A DNA stretch of 64,000 nucleotides, from the NCBI RefSeq assembly GCF_900111905.1, contig NZ_FOKM01000024.1, forward strand, positions 1-64,000. The letters run 5' to 3'. The notes beneath the pieces are model-generated. The model did no database searches and was not told the DNA's origin. It saw only the letters and a program-made list of their open reading frames with translations. This document shows positions 8,233-16,611 of the stretch, in pieces. Position numbers and translations under genes: made by a program. The number at the start of each line of letters is the position of its first letter. The first letter of the stretch is position 1. Source of the stretch: Rhizobium sp. NFR07 (GTDB lineage: Bacteria; Pseudomonadota; Alphaproteobacteria; Rhizobiales; Rhizobiaceae).

Positions 8233-8368
8233 TCATTTCAGTCCCGTGGACGCTACGCCGCGCACGAAATGCTTCTGGAACAGGAGGAACGAGAGACAGA
8301 TCGGAGCGGTGATGATGACCGTTACCGCGGCAAGCGGGCCGTAATCATTCCCGGCTTCCGCGTTTGCG
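8233..8368 (-). pseudogene. C-terminal remnant of a sugar ABC-transporter permease
   Basis: On the minus strand the frame GNDYGPLAAVTVIITAPI continues into a hydrophobic helix and ends KHFVRGVASTGLK-stop. This is the standard C-terminus of MalG/UgpE-type inner-membrane permeases, which end 'F-Q-R-Y-F-V-x-G-L-x-x-G-A-V-K'. About 45 codons survive; the other five or so helices are missing. The upstream side runs straight into the GHMP-kinase stub in another frame, marking a deletion junction near 8350-8380. Confidence 0.65.
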
Positions 8369-8635
8369 ATAATACACGAGACCGGCCGGCGGCGTGGCAA
8401 ACCGCTCGAGCCCCGGTCCCTGGCAGCCGAGATGGCGGACCAGAAGTTCGGCGGCCGTCAGCGCCTTTTTCCTGTCTGTGGGGATGACCGTCATCAACCC
8501 GTCGACGGCCAGACGGACGCTGGCAATCGTCAGGCAGGGCGGAAAAGGCTGGGAAACTAGGCCTCGGTGCAGCCTGCCATCCTCGTCGCGAAAAACACCC
8601 TGAAGGATTTCTCCGGTGGCCGATGGCATGGGCAA
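8345..8635 (-). pseudogene. GHMP-kinase-like N-terminal stub (96 aa)
   Basis: The N-terminus ATGEILQGVFRDEDGRLH followed by VSQPFPPCLTIASVRL resembles the first strands of GHMP kinases of the L-threonine kinase (PduX) type, which begin 'CGELLQG....G..F..T.PV'. The glycine-rich ATP loop expected around residue 90 (P-x-x-x-G-x-G-S-S) is absent because the frame runs into the permease remnant and stops. It begins 6 bases after the nucleotidyltransferase, so it was part of that operon. It is probably non-functional. The family call rests on the N-terminal pattern and is moderate. Confidence 0.5.
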
Positions 8636-8641
8636 TCGCGC

Positions 8642-9421
8642 TCACCGGTCTTCGCCCGGTAAGGCCTGCACCACAGACTGCCCCTTGAGCAGGCGAAGGC
8701 CGTCCCCGGCACGCTTCAGATCAAGCGGAGTGTCGATTTCGAACGATTGGTATCCTGCCACATCCATGTCGACCGTTGCGATCACACGAGAGCCGGCGAC
8801 GCGGGCGATGATATCCTCGTAATAGAGGTCGAGATCGTTGTCATGGATGGCTGCGATACATCCGTCATAGATAGCGCTGGTGAGTGCAGCATCGAAGATG
8901 AAATAGAGGCTTAGCGACTTCTTCACGCTCGCATCCTCCGGCTCGGGATTCCGATTGACGCGGATAGACCAATGATCGCCGCCGTCGTCTACGAGAACAT
9001 AGCCTGTCTCGCCATCGGCGAGGTCTCTGACCGGAACAAGGATGTCGCAGCCGGCCCTGTCGAGCCAGGCCGGCGGCAGGGTTTCAAGAACGATATCGCA
9101 GTCGCAGATGACGATCGGGCGCCGATACGCGGATGCCAGTGCAAGAGACGTGATATTGTTCGTCCTGGCAAAATCGTCCGAGCCTATATAGCGGATCGGA
9201 CAGCCCTGGTGGGAAGGACCCAGCGCCCGCATGATCTGGTCCCCGAGGTAGCCGACGACAATGACGATCTCTTTGATACCCGCCGCGACGAGCTGGCTGC
9301 AGAGGCGAGATATGACCGGAACGCCGTCGACCTTGGCGAGTGCCTTTGGCTGACGCCTGGTCAGTGTGCCAAACCATGTTCCGCGTCCGGCGGCAAGGAC
9401 GATGGCGGTCGAAATGGGCAT
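8642..9421 (-). CDS. LicC-like nucleotidyltransferase (259 aa)
   Basis: The N-terminus has the nucleotide-binding loop LAAGRGTWFG followed by QPKALAKVDG, as in sugar-phosphate and phosphocholine nucleotidyltransferases. NNITSLALA and the metal-site ICDCDIVLE (D-x-D) match the LicC/choline-phosphate cytidylyltransferase branch, where NN-x-x-S and D-x-D lie in this order. Predicted reaction: CTP plus a phosphorylated alcohol gives a CDP-alcohol. The ATG at 9421 follows GAGGGGGAG. It sits between a CDP-alcohol phosphatidyltransferase and a kinase stub, which supports a head-group activation role. Confidence 0.75.
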   Translation of the reverse strand: MPISTAIVLAAGRGTWFGTLTRRQPKALAKVDGVPVISRLCSQLVAAGIKEIVIVVGYLGDQIMRALGPSHQGCPIRYIGSDDFARTNNITSLALASAYRRPIVICDCDIVLETLPPAWLDRAGCDILVPVRDLADGETGYVLVDDGGDHWSIRVNRNPEPEDASVKKSLSLYFIFDAALTSAIYDGCIAAIHDNDLDLYYEDIIARVAGSRVIATVDMDVAGYQSFEIDTPLDLKRAGDGLRLLKGQSVVQALPGEDR

Positions 9422-9453
9422 TGTTTCACTCCCCCTCAAACAGAAGCCAAAGA

Positions 9454-10101
9454 TCAGGCTAGCAAAAGCCAGTTCATCACAGCGATGTAGGCCGCAGATG
9501 CCGCAATCGTGCCGACCGAAAACTTGGCAAAGCGCAGCGGTGCAACGTGAAGGGCCGTAAGGACGATTGCGGTCGTGGCGAGAAGGTTGCCAAGAGCCTG
9601 CGGCAATCCCTCCCGCGCCAAAAGGTAGACCAAGGCAAGAACAAGAATATTATGAGGAAGCGGAAGTCCGACGAAACGGCCACCAGCGATCCCGACCGCA
9701 TCGAAATAGCTCAGGCGCAGCATGCCGGCGCTACAGATTAAAATTCCGGCGATGACGGAAGGCGGCGAGGCGCCTGTCAGCATTACCAGGAGGACCAGCG
9801 GAAAGATCCCGGCCGAGAGGAAATCGGCGAGCATGTCCATCGCCTTGCCGGTCTCCTGGGCAATGGGAGACCGCATCTCCATCCTTCGGGCAACAAGGCC
9901 ATCGAGTGAATCGGTCAGATGGCACCATAGAACGCAGGAGAGTGCCGCATCTGGCTTGCCAGCGAGAGCAAACGTGATGGCGACCACGGCACATAAAGCA
10001 CCAGTAAGCGTGATCGCGTTGGGGAGATCTGCGACAATCTCCAGGACAGCAGTCGGGCATGCACTGTCATGCATTGAAGTGGAGTGTTGCGACGGTTCCA
10101 T
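9454..10101 (-). CDS. CDP-alcohol phosphatidyltransferase family protein (215 aa)
   Basis: The motif DSLDGLVARR...GKAMDMLAD fits the family signature D-x2-D-G-x2-A-R...G-x3-D-x3-D, with the spacer between A-R and G about three residues longer than usual. Six hydrophobic segments follow the family layout of an inner-membrane enzyme. It would join a CDP-activated alcohol to a lipid acceptor, or CDP-diacylglycerol to an alcohol. GGGAGAG lies 8 bases before the ATG at 10101; the frame extends to 10248 without support. First gene of the minus-strand cassette that continues with the nucleotidyltransferase 32 bases later. Confidence 0.8.
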   Translation of the reverse strand: MEPSQHSTSMHDSACPTAVLEIVADLPNAITLTGALCAVVAITFALAGKPDAALSCVLWCHLTDSLDGLVARRMEMRSPIAQETGKAMDMLADFLSAGIFPLVLLVMLTGASPPSVIAGILICSAGMLRLSYFDAVGIAGGRFVGLPLPHNILVLALVYLLAREGLPQALGNLLATTAIVLTALHVAPLRFAKFSVGTIAASAAYIAVMNWLLLA

Positions 10102-10654
10102 GGCATTGCTCTCCCGACGGGTGATCGTTCGCGCGGAAAACGCGTTGGTTATCGTAGGGATGAAACATCGGTCGCCTCGGTCACGGCTTGATCTAAAGGC
10201 CCGGCGCTCGCACGACCTCGCACCATCTACCACAACTGGAAAGGGCATTTCTATCTGGAGATTTAAACAGGCCTCTCAAGTACCGGCGATTTGCGCGCCT
10301 GCGTTGCATGCGCATTGTGCGACGGCAATGCCTGGACAATCCCGAAATTTTTACCGTTAGGACAATAATTTACCGCGCCGCGGGAAATGTGTGCCTTTGT
10401 CAGCTTTTGCTGGATCTTTCACTTGATCCGTTTCTTTGCGCTGCTATTTTGCACGCAATGGTTTCAGCGCTTCCTAGGGACGTCTTGGGCCATAAGGCAT
10501 TTTCATTTTCATGGATCGCGGCGGCATGAACGCCCCGCCGGTCGGATTTCAAAGGCTTGGTAGGCTGCCCTGTTGGTTGCCGCGAAGCATCCGCGACCTG
10601 ACCGTATTGCACCTGACTATTTCATCCTTTCCTCAACCGAGAGCATGACGCGAT
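10102..10654. other. Intergenic region between divergent units
   Basis: About 550 bases separate the minus-strand lipid cassette from the plus-strand LuxR gene. It should contain promoters for both. I see no clear lux-box palindrome of 18-20 bases and no small gene with a ribosome-binding site. Confidence 0.4.
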
Positions 10655-11359
10655 ATGAAGGTAACATTCCTCAACCTGATCGACGCTGTCGACGCCGCAA
10701 CCCACGAAACCACGATCAGAAAAGCCATCGGCGACCTTGGTCACCATATGGGCTTTCAGCATTTTGCCTACATCCAGGCAGTCGCTGGGGACATCGAAAC
10801 CTGCAGCAATTATCCACGCCCATGGGTGGACGACTATCTCAACAAGGGCTTTTCAAAAATCGATCCGGTGCTGCGGGACGCAAAGCAGTTAAAGCGTCCG
10901 TTTCTCTGGCACGCCGACGACTGGATGGGTGAAACGAAATCGGCCGAAGTGCGCAGCTTTGCCGAGCGGGCGATCAGCTACGGCTTGCGGTCGGGGCTCA
11001 CCATTCCGGTCGAAGGCAGTTTCGGACGGACTTTCATGCTAACCCTTGCGTCGAGCAAGGCACATCGGAAACTTGAGCTGCCTCGCAATACCCTAGCGCT
11101 TTGTAACGCCGTCCTCGCGATCCATTATAACCTGCTCAGGGTCGTAGACGATGCACTCATATCGGCGAAGGTCGCACTCTCCCCACGCGAATCCGAATTC
11201 CTGCATTGGTCATCGTTGGGAAAGCGTCACGAAGAAATTGCCGCCATGTATGGCGTCTCGGTCGGATGGGTACAGAAATCTCTTGATAGTGTCCGAAAGA
11301 AGCTCAACGTGACCACGATCCCCCAAGCAGTCGCGAAATTGAAGGGCAAGCCACAGTAA
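10655..11359 (+). CDS. LuxR-family regulator with autoinducer-binding domain (234 aa)
   Basis: Residues about 10-155 form an acyl-homoserine-lactone-binding domain: WVDDY, IDPVL, FLWHADDW and the Gly-rich SGLTIPVEG match the conserved W-x3-Y, D-P and W positions of TraR/LuxR. Residues about 170-230 form the LuxR helix-turn-helix (LSPRESEFLHW, GKRHEEIAAMYGVS), with an unusual recognition helix (VGWVQKSLDSVRKKL). No luxI-type synthase is in the window, so it may be a solo receptor. It converges with a TraM-like gene 8 bases away. Confidence 0.85.
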   Translation: MKVTFLNLIDAVDAATHETTIRKAIGDLGHHMGFQHFAYIQAVAGDIETCSNYPRPWVDDYLNKGFSKIDPVLRDAKQLKRPFLWHADDWMGETKSAEVRSFAERAISYGLRSGLTIPVEGSFGRTFMLTLASSKAHRKLELPRNTLALCNAVLAIHYNLLRVVDDALISAKVALSPRESEFLHWSSLGKRHEEIAAMYGVSVGWVQKSLDSVRKKLNVTTIPQAVAKLKGKPQ

Positions 11360-11367
11360 ATCAGAAG

Positions 11368-11679
11368 TCAGTCTGGGACCTCTGGGATATACCCCAGGAC
11401 GTCGAGCATTGCGCTAAGCGTCGTGCGTTTTTCCCCAAGCGCGCGTTGCCGCTGCAGATAGTCGGCCTGCATCGCGCGGATCACTGTCGCCGGAGAGGCC
11501 GGGTCCTCTTCGGCTTTCACCCATTCCTCGTAGAGGATGTCGGCTGTTGCAACCATGAGCCGGAGCTCGCGTATCGTGGCAATGGCCTGCTGTTCCAGCT
11601 CGTCTTTTTCCAGGCCGCTAAAAGCCGAAACGCGGTCGGGGCACCGGGCATCGTGATCGATCTCGTCGGCATCATGCAT
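11368..11679 (-). CDS. traM: TraM-like quorum-sensing antiactivator (103 aa)
   Basis: Length (about 102 aa), the central helix pattern ATIRELRLMVATADILYEEW and the C-terminal LDVLGYIPEVP fit TraM of Agrobacterium plasmids, where a Leu-Gly-Phe/Tyr-x-Pro-lysine-type end follows two long helices. TraM binds TraR and removes it from DNA, setting a threshold for conjugal transfer. AAGGAGG lies 7 bases before the ATG. Being convergent with a LuxR/TraR-type gene strongly supports the role. Similarity is judged by eye; the gene symbol is by family. Confidence 0.65.
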   Translation of the reverse strand: MHDADEIDHDARCPDRVSAFSGLEKDELEQQAIATIRELRLMVATADILYEEWVKAEEDPASPATVIRAMQADYLQRQRALGEKRTTLSAMLDVLGYIPEVPD

Positions 11680-11815
11680 TGTGCGGCCTCCTTGTCCTGC
11701 TTAGGGTCTTCTTCACTGGCTGAGACAATCAAAAGGTGTGCAAGCCAGCGTCATTTTTTAAAACAGCCGTTCGCTGAAGCGGTTCCGGCGTTCGCGTCTC
11801 AGGGCATGCAGGATC

Positions 11816-12142
11816 CTACATATCATAGTTCATAGACTCGCCACCCGTTCGTTGCGATGAACGCGCATGGATACGCGCCGGCTGGTAGGCTGGAACTTTT
11901 CTCGCCTCCGTCAGGCAAAAGGTCTGACGTAGGAGCAAGTCGCTGACCGGTCCGGTTTCAGCCATCAATAGATCAGCGGTCTTGAAAGCGGGAGGCGCAA
12001 CCCGAAGATCATCCAGCTCTTTGAACTGGCCGCGAGCCTCGGCGTTGGTCCGATCGAGCTCCGCGCCGATCTTCAAGGCCAGGACTGACAACGCTTCTTT
12101 GGCCGATCTGACTCGCGCGGCCAGGAGCTTTGATGCACTCAC
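11816..12142 (-). CDS. Hypothetical protein coupled to peptidase T (108 aa)
   Basis: It starts with a GTG that overlaps the peptidase stop (GTGA), and GGGAGGT lies just upstream, so translation is coupled. The first 50 residues form a helix (AKEALSVLALKIGAELDR), then a Pro-containing linker and an Arg/Gln-rich tail. No domain recognised. As last gene of the peptide-transport operon it may be an accessory protein, but nothing in the sequence proves this. Confidence 0.5.
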   Translation of the reverse strand: MSASKLLAARVRSAKEALSVLALKIGAELDRTNAEARGQFKELDDLRVAPPAFKTADLLMAETGPVSDLLLRQTFCLTEARKVPAYQPARIHARSSQRTGGESMNYDM

Positions 12143-13470
12143 CGCTCACCTCCCACCTGAACAGCATGACGGCGTCGCGGCAATTTCGATTGGCGCTCCG
12201 CGTCGACTCGGGCATCCGTGCCAATCGCCCGTTCAGCCGCCATTGCGCAGATCGCCGCGGCGACGCGGAACGATGCTTCAAAGGCAGGGATCGGCAGGAA
12301 CTCAAAACGCGAATGAAAATTATGCGCGCCGGTAAAGAAGTTCGGGGTAGGAATGCCGCGGTCGGACAAGACCGCGCCATCGGTCCCGCCACGCATTGGC
12401 AGCACCTTTGCTTTGATACCGAGGGAGGCGATTGCCGCCGTCAACAGATCCGACGCACGGTCGTCGCCTGCCAGCGCATCGGCGATATTGCCATAGGTAT
12501 CGCTGAGGCGGAGCTCGACCGATCCGTCAGGATAGCGGGCGCGGATGATGTCCGTGGCATCTTCGGCGGCGCGCTTGCGCCTGTCAAAATCGGCCCTGTC
12601 GAAATCACGGATGAAGGCTGTCAGACGGGCCGTGCTGTCATCGGCGACCAGGGTCTTGAACCAGAAAAATCCGGCACGCCCGTCGGTATGCTCAGGTGTG
12701 TCCTGGCGATCGAAAAGGCCGATGAAATCGACCGCCATCAGCAACGGGTTGACGAGAACACCTTTCGCCGACATCGGATGGGCACTGACGCCGCAGAACG
12801 TCACGTCGACGGAGGCAGCATTGAAGGTCTCGAACACCACTTCGCCCAGCTCGCAGCAATCGATCGTATAGGCGAAGTCGCAAGCGAAGCGATCAAGATC
12901 GAGCGCCTTTGCCCCGCGCAGCCCGATCTCCTCGTCCGGAACGAAGGCGACATGGATATCCCCATATCCGTCCCTGGCATCGAGACGGGACAAAAGGGTC
13001 ATGATCACGGCGATTGCCGCCTTGTTGTCGGCACCAAGGACGCTCGTTCCATCGCCGACGATAATGTCCGCGTCCTTCCATCCACGGATTTCTGGATGCT
13101 CCCCGACACGCAGCCAGATGTTTTCCGCCTTGTTGAGGCAAAGATCCTCGCCGTCGAAATGAAAGATTTGCGGCCGGATCACCGGCGACAGGCCGACATC
13201 CACCGTGTCGAGATGGGCGATAAAGCCGATCGACGGAGCCTGCGATGTGTTGCCACGCTTGACGGCAGTAAGCACTGCGTTGTCGTCGAGCACGACATCC
13301 TCCAGTCCGAACCCGCGCAATTCCTCCGCAAGCATTTCGGCCAAACGCATCTGTCCGGGCGAGGAAGGCAGATGAGTTGCATCGGCATCGCTCTGGCTTT
13401 CGATCGACACATAGCGGAAAAAGCGGCCCACCAGTTCTTCGCAAAGGTTTTCTGTCTTCATCGGATCCAT
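12139..13470 (-). CDS. pepT: Peptidase T (tripeptide aminopeptidase, M20B)
   Basis: It follows PepT along its length: FFRYVSIESQSD at the start, GFIAHLDTVDVG (zinc His and Asp), VLGADNKAAIAVIM (bridging Asp), VPDEEIGLRGA (catalytic and zinc Glu), FNAASVDV, RDFDR and the final zinc His in FFTGAHNFHS. It releases the N-terminal residue from tripeptides in the cytosol. I use the ATG at 13470 (MDPMKTEN); the frame extends to 13506, and 13461 is also possible. A 25-residue Arg-rich tail exceeds the usual length. It lies downstream of a peptide transporter, which supports peptide use. Confidence 0.88.
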   Translation of the reverse strand: MDPMKTENLCEELVGRFFRYVSIESQSDADATHLPSSPGQMRLAEMLAEELRGFGLEDVVLDDNAVLTAVKRGNTSQAPSIGFIAHLDTVDVGLSPVIRPQIFHFDGEDLCLNKAENIWLRVGEHPEIRGWKDADIIVGDGTSVLGADNKAAIAVIMTLLSRLDARDGYGDIHVAFVPDEEIGLRGAKALDLDRFACDFAYTIDCCELGEVVFETFNAASVDVTFCGVSAHPMSAKGVLVNPLLMAVDFIGLFDRQDTPEHTDGRAGFFWFKTLVADDSTARLTAFIRDFDRADFDRRKRAAEDATDIIRARYPDGSVELRLSDTYGNIADALAGDDRASDLLTAAIASLGIKAKVLPMRGGTDGAVLSDRGIPTPNFFTGAHNFHSRFEFLPIPAFEASFRVAAAICAMAAERAIGTDARVDAERQSKLPRRRHAVQVGGER

Positions 13471-13582
13471 CAAAAAACTCACTGTCGATATTGCCCGCCT
13501 TGCCATCCCACCGGGCAGCTCGAAATGACCTGCCCGGTGGAAAGCCGTCGCCGTGTCCCTGTCCTACGGCAACGAGGACGGT

Positions 13583-14863
13583 TCACGCATGGGCGCGCAT
13601 GGCGGTTCTGGCCTGTTGGGACGGTGACGCCGCCCGGATGATGCCGAGATCATCGACAATCTCGACATTGGTGCCAAGCCCTGCCGACCGATCCCTCACC
13701 CTGCCGAGGATACGGGCCGCGGTCGCACCGGTGACCCGATGCGGAACGAGGCGATGTTCGAGAGCAGGATTGGCAAGCCCCGCCTCACCACCGATGACCA
13801 CCGGATGAAGTTCGATCGCATCGAGACGATTGTCGCCGTCGAAGCGGCAGGTGGCGACAACGCTTTCCCAGACCTCCGGCCCCGTCCAGGTCGACTTTTC
13901 CGACCGGACATGGAAGATGAAATTGCCAAGGCTATAGAAGATCGGCCGGCCCTTGTAGATCTCGATCGGCTGCAGGACCGGAGCGCCATGGCTGACGAAG
14001 AGGCTAGCGCCGGCATCGATGCACTGGCGGGCAATACCACTGACCCAGTCAGGCAGCTGGTGCCAGTCGGACGCCCAGTGGTGATGGTGCAGATAGGCGA
14101 TCACCAGGTTTCCGTCATCGGCCGCTTCGGCAATCGCCGCGAGGTTCCGCTGCAGGTCGAGGGGATCGACCTTGACGTTGCGCCCCGGGGGCGTTCCGCG
14201 CCTGAACACGGCACGGGCGATTGCGATCTCGGCGCCGTCGATGAGCCTGAGCGGATCGTCTGGCTGGCTGTCATTGGCAAGATCGATCGCAGTATAACCA
14301 ACGATATCGCGGATCTTCTTGATCTGCGCGAAGGTCGTGTCGTCGAGATCGATGACCTGCGAAACTTTCAGCCGGTTGACACCCGGTCGTGACGGTCGTT
14401 GCTGATCGGCATCTGCCGCATACATGAAGTCTGGGCCGGGACCACCATCCATCGCCACAAGCCCGACCCGGGTCCGCCCGACCCTGACCTGCCCGGGCAG
14501 CGACGCTTCATCCTGATCCCGGCCGATCCCGGCATATAGGAACCCGCGCTTTTCGACTTCTTCGAGCGTCGTCAGAATGCCGGGCGGGCCGAGGTCGAAC
14601 GCGTGGTTATTCGACAGGGAAAGGGCGCCAATGCCCATCGCCTTGAAGGTGTCGAGGACGACCGGGTCACTGCAGCCGAAAAATGATCCCTTCAACGGCC
14701 ATCCCCCATGCGACCCGAGCAGCGTGCCCTCGAAATTCGTGAAGGCCAGATCGGCGCCCTTGAGGATGTCCTGGACGGCCAGGAACTGCGGGTCGGTGAT
14801 GGTGCGAATGTCATACTTGATCAGGGACTGGCCGGTCAGTGCCAGGGTAAATGTCTCAGTCAT
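13583..14863 (-). CDS. CapA-family protein (poly-gamma-glutamate synthesis CapA-like)
   Basis: Motifs run in CapA order: LALTGQSLIKYD at the N-terminus, NFEGTLLG, SNNHAFDLG, LHHHHWASDWH, and SHGAPVLQPIE followed by IFYSLGNFIFH. These residues form the metallophosphoesterase-like metal site of the CapA fold. There is no signal peptide or membrane anchor, unlike Bacillus CapA, so it is probably cytosolic. AGGAGG lies 8 bases before the ATG at 14863; the longer frame start at 14938 is rejected. Its place between a peptide transporter and peptidase T suggests processing of a gamma-linked or modified peptide; this is inference. Confidence 0.8.
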   Translation of the reverse strand: MTETFTLALTGQSLIKYDIRTITDPQFLAVQDILKGADLAFTNFEGTLLGSHGGWPLKGSFFGCSDPVVLDTFKAMGIGALSLSNNHAFDLGPPGILTTLEEVEKRGFLYAGIGRDQDEASLPGQVRVGRTRVGLVAMDGGPGPDFMYAADADQQRPSRPGVNRLKVSQVIDLDDTTFAQIKKIRDIVGYTAIDLANDSQPDDPLRLIDGAEIAIARAVFRRGTPPGRNVKVDPLDLQRNLAAIAEAADDGNLVIAYLHHHHWASDWHQLPDWVSGIARQCIDAGASLFVSHGAPVLQPIEIYKGRPIFYSLGNFIFHVRSEKSTWTGPEVWESVVATCRFDGDNRLDAIELHPVVIGGEAGLANPALEHRLVPHRVTGATAARILGRVRDRSAGLGTNVEIVDDLGIIRAASPSQQARTAMRAHA

Positions 14864-14946
14864 GCGATGTCCTCCTGTATCGGCAATTCCGTCATGAAAA
14901 TCTGGCGGTCGCGATGAGCGTCCCGCCGGCTCGGGCAAATCCCGGT

Positions 14947-16611
14947 TCAGCGGGTGAACCAGCTGGATCGCGCGGCAATCAGCTCGCGCGTATAGGGATG
15001 GGTGGATTGCGAGAAGATGTAATGGGGGCTGCCGGCATCCTCGATGCGGCCCGCCTTGAAGATATGGATCTGATCACAGAGATCCTGGACGAGAGCGAGA
15101 TCGTGGGAGATGAACACCATCGTCATATCCGTCTCAGCGATCGCCTCTTTCAGGAGCGCGACGATCTCGGCCTGGACCGATACGTCGAGAGCCGATGTCG
15201 GTTCGTCGGCAACGACGATCCTTGGTCTTGCAAGCAAGGCTCTGGCGATCGACACGCGCTGTTTCTGGCCGCCGGACAACTGGTGTGGATGGCGCGACAG
15301 CAGGCTGCGCGGCAAACCGAGGCGTTCCATCATCGCAGCGCAATCGGACGGCCGCTCCACGTCGCCCGCGCCATAGCGGATGCTTTCCCGAAGGATGCGC
15401 TCGATCGTCATGTGCGGATTGAGCGACAGAGACGGATCCTGGAAGATCATCTGCACGAGGCCAAGAATGCCACTGCGCCGGCCCGGTCGCGTCACGTCGA
15501 ATTCCCGCCCGTCAATGGCGACGCAGCCTTGCGAGGCAAATTCGAGCCCGGCCATGATCCGGCCGATCGTGGTCTTGCCGCTGCCACTCTCGCCGACGAT
15601 CCCGGTGACCGATCCGCGGAGAAGATCGAAGGAGACGTCGCGCAGCGCGAAAGGCTTCTCCGTCACGGCCGTCTCGCCCCAGGGCCAGTATTTCGGGCCG
15701 GTGGTGGCAAAGCTGCGGGACAGGTTGCGTACCGATAGGATCGGTGTCTCGGACCTGCCGTCACTCCATTGCGGCGATGTGCTGCGGACTTTCCTTGCTG
15801 CCATCGTCTGTCGCAGACGGGGAACGGCGGCAAGCAGGCTTTGTGTATAGACATGTTGCGGACGATCGAGGATCGCGGCGGTCCGCCCCTGTTCGACGAC
15901 TTCTCCCTTGCGCATGACCAGAACCCGATCGGTAATCTCTGCGACCACGCCCATGTCATGGGTGACCAGAATGACCGACAGGCCGCTTTCGTCCACCAGC
16001 GAGCGCAACAGGGCGAGGATCTGCTTCTGTACCGTGGCATCGAGCGCCGAGGTCGGTTCGTCGGCGATGATCACGTCCGGGGATCCAGCGAGCGCAATCG
16101 CAATCACCAGGCGCTGCCTCTGGCCTCCGGAAAACTGGTGCGGATAATCCGCATAACGGCGCGCCGCGTCGGAAATCCCGACCCGCGTCATCAATTGCAG
16201 GCTCACCTCTTTCGCTTCGCTGACGGTCAGGGCAGGGTCGAGTGCCAGCACTGTCTCGCGGATCTGCTTGCCGACCGGCATCAGCGGATCGAGCGAGGCC
16301 GTGTGATCCTGGAAGATCGCAGCGATCCGGTGCCCGCGGATGTCTCGCTCCAGCGTCCGATCATCGATCGGAGCGCCTTCGAGCCTGATCGTGCCGGAGA
16401 CCCGGACGAATTGCGGTGCCAGAAGCCCGAGTATAGCATTGCCGATGGTCGACTTGCCGGCGCCGGACTCGCCGATGACGCCGAGAACCTCGCCATAACC
16501 GAGACTGAAATTCACATCGGTGAGGATGGATACTGGTCCAAACACGGATCGGTGTTCAAGGCTGAACCCTTCCATCTGGAGCAAGGACGGGACGACGGGT
16601 TCCTGGATCAT
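14947..16611 (-). CDS. Fused double-ATPase of a peptide/nickel-type ABC transporter (554 aa)
   Basis: Two complete ABC domains lie in tandem. The first has Walker A GESGAGKST, signature FSGGQRQRL and Walker B VIIADEPTSALD. The second has GESGSGKTT, LSGGQKQRV and IVVADEPTSALD. Each ends with the oligopeptide-transporter C-terminal segment. It is equivalent to DppD plus DppF in one chain. The ATG at 16611 overlaps the permease stop as ATGA; the longer frame up to 17331 is out-of-frame permease DNA. Confidence 0.9.
   Translation of the reverse strand: MIQEPVVPSLLQMEGFSLEHRSVFGPVSILTDVNFSLGYGEVLGVIGESGAGKSTIGNAILGLLAPQFVRVSGTIRLEGAPIDDRTLERDIRGHRIAAIFQDHTASLDPLMPVGKQIRETVLALDPALTVSEAKEVSLQLMTRVGISDAARRYADYPHQFSGGQRQRLVIAIALAGSPDVIIADEPTSALDATVQKQILALLRSLVDESGLSVILVTHDMGVVAEITDRVLVMRKGEVVEQGRTAAILDRPQHVYTQSLLAAVPRLRQTMAARKVRSTSPQWSDGRSETPILSVRNLSRSFATTGPKYWPWGETAVTEKPFALRDVSFDLLRGSVTGIVGESGSGKTTIGRIMAGLEFASQGCVAIDGREFDVTRPGRRSGILGLVQMIFQDPSLSLNPHMTIERILRESIRYGAGDVERPSDCAAMMERLGLPRSLLSRHPHQLSGGQKQRVSIARALLARPRIVVADEPTSALDVSVQAEIVALLKEAIAETDMTMVFISHDLALVQDLCDQIHIFKAGRIEDAGSPHYIFSQSTHPYTRELIAARSSWFTR

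Noticed and set aside
12130..13641. 503-codon plus-strand frame opposite peptidase T
   Set aside because: It is the antisense of a well-recognised peptidase with no motifs of its own.
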